Assembly (NCBI RefSeq): GCF_933775445.1 | Contig: NC_065875.1 | Location: 4,477,001-4,541,000 of the forward strand | Direction: 5' to 3' | Source of the DNA: Argentina anserina | Taxonomy: Eukaryota; Streptophyta; Magnoliopsida; Rosales; Rosaceae | DNA length: 64,000 bases | Part shown: piece after piece, positions 57,601 through 64,000 of the stretch | How positions within the stretch are numbered: the first letter of the stretch is position 1 | Layout of the letters: every line of letters starts with the position of its first letter | The notes under the pieces: model-generated | The model's database searches: none | Seen by the model: only the letters and a program-made list of their open reading frames with translations | Told to the model about the DNA's origin: nothing | Program-made: the position numbers and the translations under genes

Positions 57601-60600
57601 TGGTTGGCGGTGAGTGAGCTCAACGGTATAAGATTTTTGTTATCATCTTCAATGGCCAGAGGTTTATCACAACTCAAACGTCTTCAAATATCAGGATGTC
57701 AGATCATGGAAGAGATAATTTCAATAGAAGAATCAAATACTGAAATTTTAGAGAATATATTTTGTCAACTACAAGATCTGGAGCTAAAAGGCCTTCCGAA
57801 CCTCACTAAATTCTTCTCAAGAATTTGCATTGAAATGCCAAAACCATCACATGAGAAATTGAAATTAGAGGACTGTACTAAAAGTAGTACAACCAGCTGT
57901 GAAGAAATTCAAGAAATTGACTCCGGGAGAATCCTAGACAGTGTGATCCAACACTTTCTTTTTGACATTAAGGTGACTAGTACATTAGTTTTGGTTAATA
58001 ACTTAATACCATACTAAATATACTTTCTTTCATAGTTGTTATTCATGAGTCCTTGGTTTTAACGACTATCGCTCATGTATATGCAGGTAGAGTTTCCAAA
58101 CCTTAAGAAGTTGTCTATTCATGGCCTAGCAAAGTTGACGACAATTTGGAACAATAACCTCTCTCTAGCGAGTTCAAAGAATCTAGAGACAGTAGAAATT
58201 GTTTCATGTGACAATTTAAAAAGTATATTTCCAGCTTTAGTGGCCAAAAGTCTTGAACGGTTGAGGACCCTAATAGTGAAAAAATGTGGCGTGGAGGAAA
58301 TCATCTCGAAAGAGGACGAGACACAAACACCCCCTATGTTTGTTTTCCCAAAACTGACATATGTGAGATTTGAAAAGTTGCCCCGACTTATGAGCTTATA
58401 TCCAGGTTTCCATTCTTCTAAGTGGCCGTCACTCGTAGCATTGGCGGTGTATGATTGTAATGATGAGGTGCAGATATTTGCAAATCCGAATAAAAAATCT
58501 TTGTTTTCATTTGAGAAGGTAACTTTACTATTACATCATTCCTCTAATTCACATGAGTGTTAAAATCTAAATTTCAAAAGATGAGGTTTGTCGGTCTATT
58601 TAAAATGATAGCTGATCTATAATTATGTAATTGAAATTTCAGGAGTCATTCCCCAACTTGCAGACTTTAGGTTTCCGCATAATGAAGAATTGGGATAGTC
58701 CGCCACTCCACTTATTCAGGAAGCTCGAAACCCTTTACGTTTATGCAGACACCAACCCATCTTTAAATTCCCTGGAGGAAGTACTTGGCCTTGAAAAAGT
58801 CAACGGAGAAATTCATGCAGTTGGGGATGGGATCTTCCCATTCTTAAGAGAGTTGCACCTTTATGGGATGCGGAGGCTAACGAATCTCGGAGATGATAGC
58901 CTCGGTCCAGCTGGCCCATATTTTCCAAAAGTGGAAATTCTGGAGCTAAATGACTGTGACAGTTTAAAGAACTTAAGGTCATCCGCAATGCCCTTCAGGA
59001 ATTTGACTACTTTGCAAGTAACTCGTTGTAAGGGATTGAAATACTTGATATCTTTCTCCATGGCCAAAAGTCTGATGCATCTCACAAAATTCGAAGTTGG
59101 TGAGTGTGAAGAATTGATAGAAATAGTTGCGAGCTGTGGAAGTGATGATTCAGCAAATGAGAGTGAATTCAGGGTGTTGAGACATTTGGAGCTATCTGGT
59201 CTACCAAGTCTGAGAGGCTTTTGCTCAGGGTCTCAAAGTGTCAAATTCCCATCCTTGGAAACTTTGTCGATGAGTGGTTGTACTCAACTAGAGGGATTCC
59301 TTTTTTACCCTACGGATGAAATTACTACAATTGGCCAAAATAGCAGAGACACCAGCTCAAATGAAAACACTGGAGTTGTACAGCCATTCCTTTTCGACGA
59401 CAAGGTGAAATAACATATTCATTTTGTCGTATTATGAGAGTGATATTTAGGTCTTCCTCTATCTACATTTTATGAAATGTGGCTTTTCTTCTTATGAAAT
59501 TTGAGTGTTAACAAATAATTTCTTTGTTACACTTCATTCATCGAAGATAAAAATAAAATATAAGCAAAAGTTATTGTACATTGTTTAATTTTCTTTATAT
59601 TATTATTTATATGGTGCTTTTTTTAGACGAGTAACATATATTCTTCTAAAAAAAAAAGATGAGTAACATATATATTGTTTTATACAGGTTGAATTTCCAA
59701 AATTGAAGAGTTTGTCTCTCAAGGGTCTACCAACGTTGAGCACAATATGGCACAATCTACCATCAACTCAACTGCAATCTTTCCATTGTGAAAATCTAGA
59801 ATATGTGAAGATTGATTATTGTGAGAATTTGATAACCATTTTTCCAACGTTGGTGGCAAGAAATCTCCAGCTGTTAAAACGTCTCATGGTGATGAAATCT
59901 GGAGTGAAGGATATTGTCACAAGAGAGGAGGGGTTACAAACAATACCTAAGTTTGTGTTTCCAAAAGTGAAATGTGTGAAGTTTCATCAGTTGCCACAAC
60001 TCACAAATTTCTACCCAGGGATGCATGTGTCTAGCTGGCCGTCGCTACTTCATTTGACAGTCATTGAATGTTTTAAGGTTCACAAATTAGCGGAGGAAAT
60101 GTCAATCTGTCACGGATATGATGAGCAAGAACATCTGTGTAATTCTATCCCACGATCTCTCTTTCTCATTCACAAGGTAACCCACACCCATAGGAACTTT
60201 TGACTCTGTATTTAACTTATAGTCAAACTTGTAAGATGTGAATCAAATTTTATAACTGCTTAGTATGGAAGTAATTTGATATTGTCTATTTTGTAGGATT
60301 CATTTCCCAACTTGGAAAGGTTGGTCTTCGAGGGCTCGGAGATTTGGGAAGGTCAGCTTCCGGTGCATCTCTTTAGCAAACTAAAGCATCTTGAAGCGGC
60401 TGCTCTACAGTCCAAGTCAGCAGTTTTCCTTGAAAGCAATAGTAGTAGTAGTGGTGTTGTTGGTACTGGGACCCACTGGCAACAGCAACAGTGGCAGCTC
60501 CCACATTTAACAGAACTGAGGCTTACCCGAATGGAGAAGCTGATGCATCTGGGCCAGGAGGATGAGGAGGACAGCTCACAATCAGCCCCAAATATTCCAA

Positions 60601-60998
60601 ACCTGCAATTTATACGCGTGAATGGTTGTCACAGCTTGAGGAATCTGATATCATCCGCAATATGCTTTAACAATCTAACCACTTTGCATGCAAGTTGTTG
60701 CAAGAGACTGGAATACTTGATAACTTACTCAATGGCCAACAGTTTAATGCAACTCACAACGCTGGAAGTCGGGGGGTGCCCAAGACTGGTGGTAATAGTG
60801 GGAAGCATTAATGAAGACGATGATTCGAGAAATGAGATTACATTCAGGCGGTTGAAACATTTGAAACTTTACCGTCTACCAAGACTGCAAAGCTTTTGCT
60901 CCGGAAATTGCATTGCTAAATTCCCGTCGTTGGAAACCTCAACCATGAACAACCGCCTCAAATTGAAGATTTCTGCACCTCGTGATCAAACACTATAG
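54630..60998 (+). CDS. CC-NB-LRR disease-resistance protein (At4g27190/RPS2-like class)
   Basis: Six exons, 1721 residues: 54630-57017, 57580-57972, 58087-58518, 58643-59404, 59688-60176 and 60297-60998. All introns are GT-AG and all junctions are in phase 0. The coiled-coil region is about 1-150. NB-ARC motifs: P-loop GMGGVGKTTL (181-190), kinase 2 LVILDDVW (258-265), RNBS-B TILLTSRN (282-289), GLPL CGGLPLLIV (341-349) and VHD at the MHD position (467-469). Canonical LRRs run from about 540, including LKVLDLTNRNIPSLPPSL. Exons 2-6 encode longer irregular LRR modules, each opening with a V/E/D-S/E-FPNL-like motif. NLRs of this type sense pathogen effectors in the cytosol. No obvious disruption is seen; the frame continues 17 codons after the terminal TAG. 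Confidence 0.93.
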
Positions 60999-62673
60999 CT
61001 AACAACCGAAGAGGAAGACACAGATGTCGATGCTTGCGGTAATCTTAAATAATTATTCATATTTGATATTTTGTATTTTCTCGATCGTGGAATTTCGTAT
61101 ATGAAATGCTGATATGCAACTATCTGTGTGATATTACCAGAGACTGATTGATTTCACTGTAAGTATATCTTCTTTATTTATGATCGTTTGATTTTACCTG
61201 CAAATTTGTTATGCTTCTGACAGAATATTATACTCCCCCTTCAAGACTCTACTGCTCCAGCTTGCTTCAATTTCTCATCTTTTCTGCTCCACCAGTGTTC
61301 GTCCGTGGCCTAATGTTAAGCCCAGCAAGTGTTCGAGAAAATGCTTGTCTGGGAACAGTGATTCAAATTGGAGCTCTCAATCGTGTGCAACCTTTCCTAA
61401 ATTTAATTAATACTAGTAACTCAATTCATACCGGTGCTTTGTTCGAATTCAGTGCTCTCTACTCTCTAGCTACATTTGTGGATTATATGTTTGAGTAATT
61501 TTACTTGTATCGACCGACCTCATCTATAATTTTGCGTACGCTTGTTTCTTCTTGCTCATCAACTATTTGTTAAAATCCATTTTTTACAGCACATCAAACT
61601 TGAATCCTAGAATAGTTGCGACTTGCGACAACATAAGGAATTTGAGATCATCCTAATGGCCTGGGCTATGAGCACTAAGCGTTCGAGAAAATGTTTCTTT
61701 GGGGATTTTGGTGCATTTCAATTCTTATGCTTCTATTGATTTACATGTGTGCAAGCGTAACTTTCTTTCTAATTAGCATTTTATCGATTGAGGAAAATAA
61801 GAACATGACCAGAAACCAAACAGAGTGATTCACATTGAGCTCTCCACTCTGGTGTCGCAACTTTTGGTCAGTTTGGGGTTTAATACGTATTGACTTATTG
61901 TAATTGCTGCTTCAGATATTTTCATTTGTTTTGCAGTTCCTTTATTTGCTACTTGACTATGATCAAAGTTTCTACTTTCTAGGAGTATGGAATAGGAATA
62001 AATGTGGATGCAGTGTTCGATTCTATAAATGTGTTATAAACTTATGGCTTGTGTTATGCGCACCATGTGTTTCAGAAAATGCTTGTGCAATTAATGTTTG
62101 TGTGGTGATTTACTTCACTTCAATTTCTTTGCGTCTAGTAGTTGTATGATTTGCTGATTTGCATGCTTGTGCTCATCGGCTAATTCAATCCAGAGCTTTT
62201 TTTTTTGGTCAATAATCCAGAGCTTTCTTTTTGTGTTTTTCTCTCTTTTTCCCATCTCTGTTAGTTTAATTGTACAATTGTAGAGTTCGTCAATATTAGT
62301 AAACGTCAAGGATGCCTGTCAATTTGGTTCAGAGTATCGTCCACAAGTTTATGCTAACGCTTTGTCTTATTTTCGTAGCAATGTTTTGGTTATCGGGCGT
62401 TATCTTGTAACCTTCTTATTTTGCTCTTATGTCTGTCCAATTGCTCTGCTTCACTCCATATTATTTTACAAACTGTACTCCAATTCATTCATAATTCCTG
62501 TAATTCATCTACAATGTGCAGTTTCGTCCGAACGAAACTGAGAATCTTCAAAGTTTGATAATGGCATCTTTAATTTGCTGAATGCAGAAGGCGAATAAAC
62601 CCGAAAGCTATTGATCTCTGTGGTGGATTCCTTCAAATTTTCGTGAAAATACGATAGCGAGTTGCCTAATGAT
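60999..62673. other. 3' region of the NLR gene with diverged repeats
   Basis: T-rich sequence, probably 3' UTR with introns. A GTGTTCGAGAAAATGCTTGT-like motif recurs near 61330, 61680 and 62068. A block AGTGATTCAAATTGGAGCTC near 61360 recurs diverged near 61825. No coding function recognised. Confidence 0.4.
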
Positions 62674-62682
62674 TAAACATAA

Positions 62683-63884
62683 GAGTTTTTTTTCACCAAC
62701 AGTCCCTCAACTCTGGTGTACCTACCAATGTGATACCTCAACTCTTAATCGTACCAATGTGATACCCAGACTCTAGTATTGCTATCATTGAAGTACTTCC
62801 GTTAGTTTTTTTTAACTTTTCCGTTATCTTGGTGACGTGGCAGTTACGTGAGGCCCACAAAGAGGGTTAAAAGACAAAATTAACCTCATCTGAGAGGAGC
62901 AATGTTTTTCCCGCCCTTTACCTTGAGAAAGACACCAAACAATTCCAATTTTGGCGCCAATTTTCCCTCCCTACTCCTTAATTTGTGTCTCTTATCTAAA
63001 CTAAAGAACTACCGCCAACCAGTCGACCACAATCTGATAAAACCTAGATCAATCTCATTTTCTATTTTTACCCTAGCACTTGTTAAACTAACAGAATAAA
63101 TATAAAAATTTATATGGAACATCTCATTTCCACAATCTCATAAGAATATAAAAACACATAACTTAACGAAATTCAAATACATGTTTAAGTACCATTAGTT
63201 GCCACATTTTATGTTGATCTGCCATGATTTTTGCTTGTAAGAACTTTTAAGTACCATTAGTACAATGCTTTATCTGCTGGTATTATTCCCTCTGGCTTAA
63301 CGAAATTCAACTACATGTACCATTAGTTCTTACAAGTAAAAATCATGGCAGATCAACATAAAAGGTGGCAACAAATGGTACTTAAACATGTATTTGAATT
63401 TCGTTAAGTTATGTGTTTTTATTCTTATGAGATTGTGGAAATGAGATGTTCCATATAAATTTCTATATTTATTCTGTTAGTTTAACAAGTGCTAGGGTAA
63501 AAATAGAAAATGAGATTGATCTAGGTTTTATCAGATTGTGGTCGACTGGTTGGCGGTAGTTCTTTAGTTTAGATAAGAGACACAAATTAAGGAGTAGAGA
63601 GGGAAAATTGGCGCCAAAATTGGAATTGTTGGGTGTCTTTCTCAATGTAAAGGGCGGGAAAAACATTGCTCCTCTCAGATGAGGTTAATTTTGTCTTTTA
63701 ACCCTCTTTGTGGGCCTCACGTAACTGCCACGTCACCAAGATAACGGAAAAGTTAAAAAAAACTAACGGAAGTACTTCAATGATAGCAATACTAGAGTCT
63801 GGGTATCACATTGGTACGATTAAGAGTTGAGGTATCACATTGGTAGGTACACCAGAATTGAGGGACTGTTGGTGAAAAAAACTC
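62683..63884. mobile_element. Mutator-like long inverted-repeat (foldback) element, 1202 bp
   Basis: Flanked by 9-bp direct repeats TAAACATAA at 62674-62682 and 63885-63893. The arms (about 62683-63244 and 63327-63884) are near-perfect inverted copies, beginning GAGTTTTTTTTCACCAACAG (left) and matching the complement at the right. A spacer of about 80 bp joins them. The same 65-codon ORF appears on the plus strand at 62902-63099 and on the minus strand at 63469-63666 because of the palindrome; it is not evidence of a gene. A 9-bp TSD and long TIRs fit a non-autonomous Mutator-like element. Confidence 0.88.
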
Positions 63885-63893
63885 TAAACATAA

Positions 63894-64000
63894 AGGTGGT
63901 GATTGTTAACCATAGAGTATGGGTAGATTTGTCATTTCATTTATATTGTTCTATTTTCCCTATATAATTTGTGATGTACTCTATTCCAAAAGAGAGTGAA
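63894..64000. other. Right-edge sequence
   Basis: Short AT-rich flank; nothing recognised. Confidence 0.5.

Noticed and set aside
62902..63666. Two identical 65-residue ORFs on opposite strands, possibly a conserved small protein
   Set aside because: The identity is explained by the inverted-repeat element; there is no independent support for coding.

Overview
This window is nuclear DNA of a flowering plant, most likely a eudicot. The evidence is spliced genes with GT-AG introns, an intron-containing elongator tRNA-Met, plant-specific protein families (CW-MBD protein, plant TOM7, CC-NB-LRR immune receptor, F-box/FBA proteins) and dense nested plant transposons. A Rosaceae-like source would fit the style of the repeats, but this is only an impression.

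Layout. (1) 1-12.06 kb is a transposon nest. It holds three roughly 410-bp inverted-repeat MITEs embedded in TA microsatellites, an L1-type LINE, and a 5'-truncated Ty3/gypsy element inserted in that LINE. A second, internally deleted copy of the LINE+gypsy block lies just upstream as a tandem duplicate. (2) 12.06-16.35 kb holds an F-box pseudogene (minus strand) head-to-head with an intact F-box gene (plus strand). (3) 17.48-20.77 kb holds two small mitochondrial-membrane protein genes, divergently arranged: a complex I NDUFB4/B15-type subunit (minus, one 1.65-kb intron) and TOM7 (plus). (4) 22.98-24.02 kb holds an hAT-like non-autonomous element with an 8-bp target duplication, followed by a tRNA-Met(CAU) gene with an intron. 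(5) 24.97-31.0 kb holds a CW zinc finger/MBD chromatin protein (MBD2-like, plus) and, convergent with it, a bacterial-type Orn/Lys/Arg decarboxylase (minus). (6) 31.2-54.44 kb is a roughly 23-kb repeat-dominated tract. It contains two LINE 3' tails, a complete but decayed Ty1/copia element (302-bp LTRs, 5-bp TSD, tRNA-iMet PBS) sitting inside a probable Helitron, a 4.6-kb TIR element with TAA target duplication, two arrays of a roughly 500-bp repeat, and a second probable Helitron. (7) 54.63-61.0 kb holds a six-exon CC-NB-LRR gene whose start codon lies only 190 bp after the Helitron terminus. (8) 62.68-63.88 kb is a nearly perfect long inverted-repeat Mutator-like element with a 9-bp TSD.

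The single-copy genes look like ordinary plant genes, and no operon-like pathway links them. The features most worth following up are structural: the duplicated and deleted LINE/gypsy block with its chimeric MITE, the tandem arrays whose units are themselves inverted repeats, the Helitron abutting the NLR promoter, the phase-0 modular LRR exons, and the hairpin-forming Mutator element downstream of the NLR. I found no CRISPR array, rRNA gene or organellar insertion.
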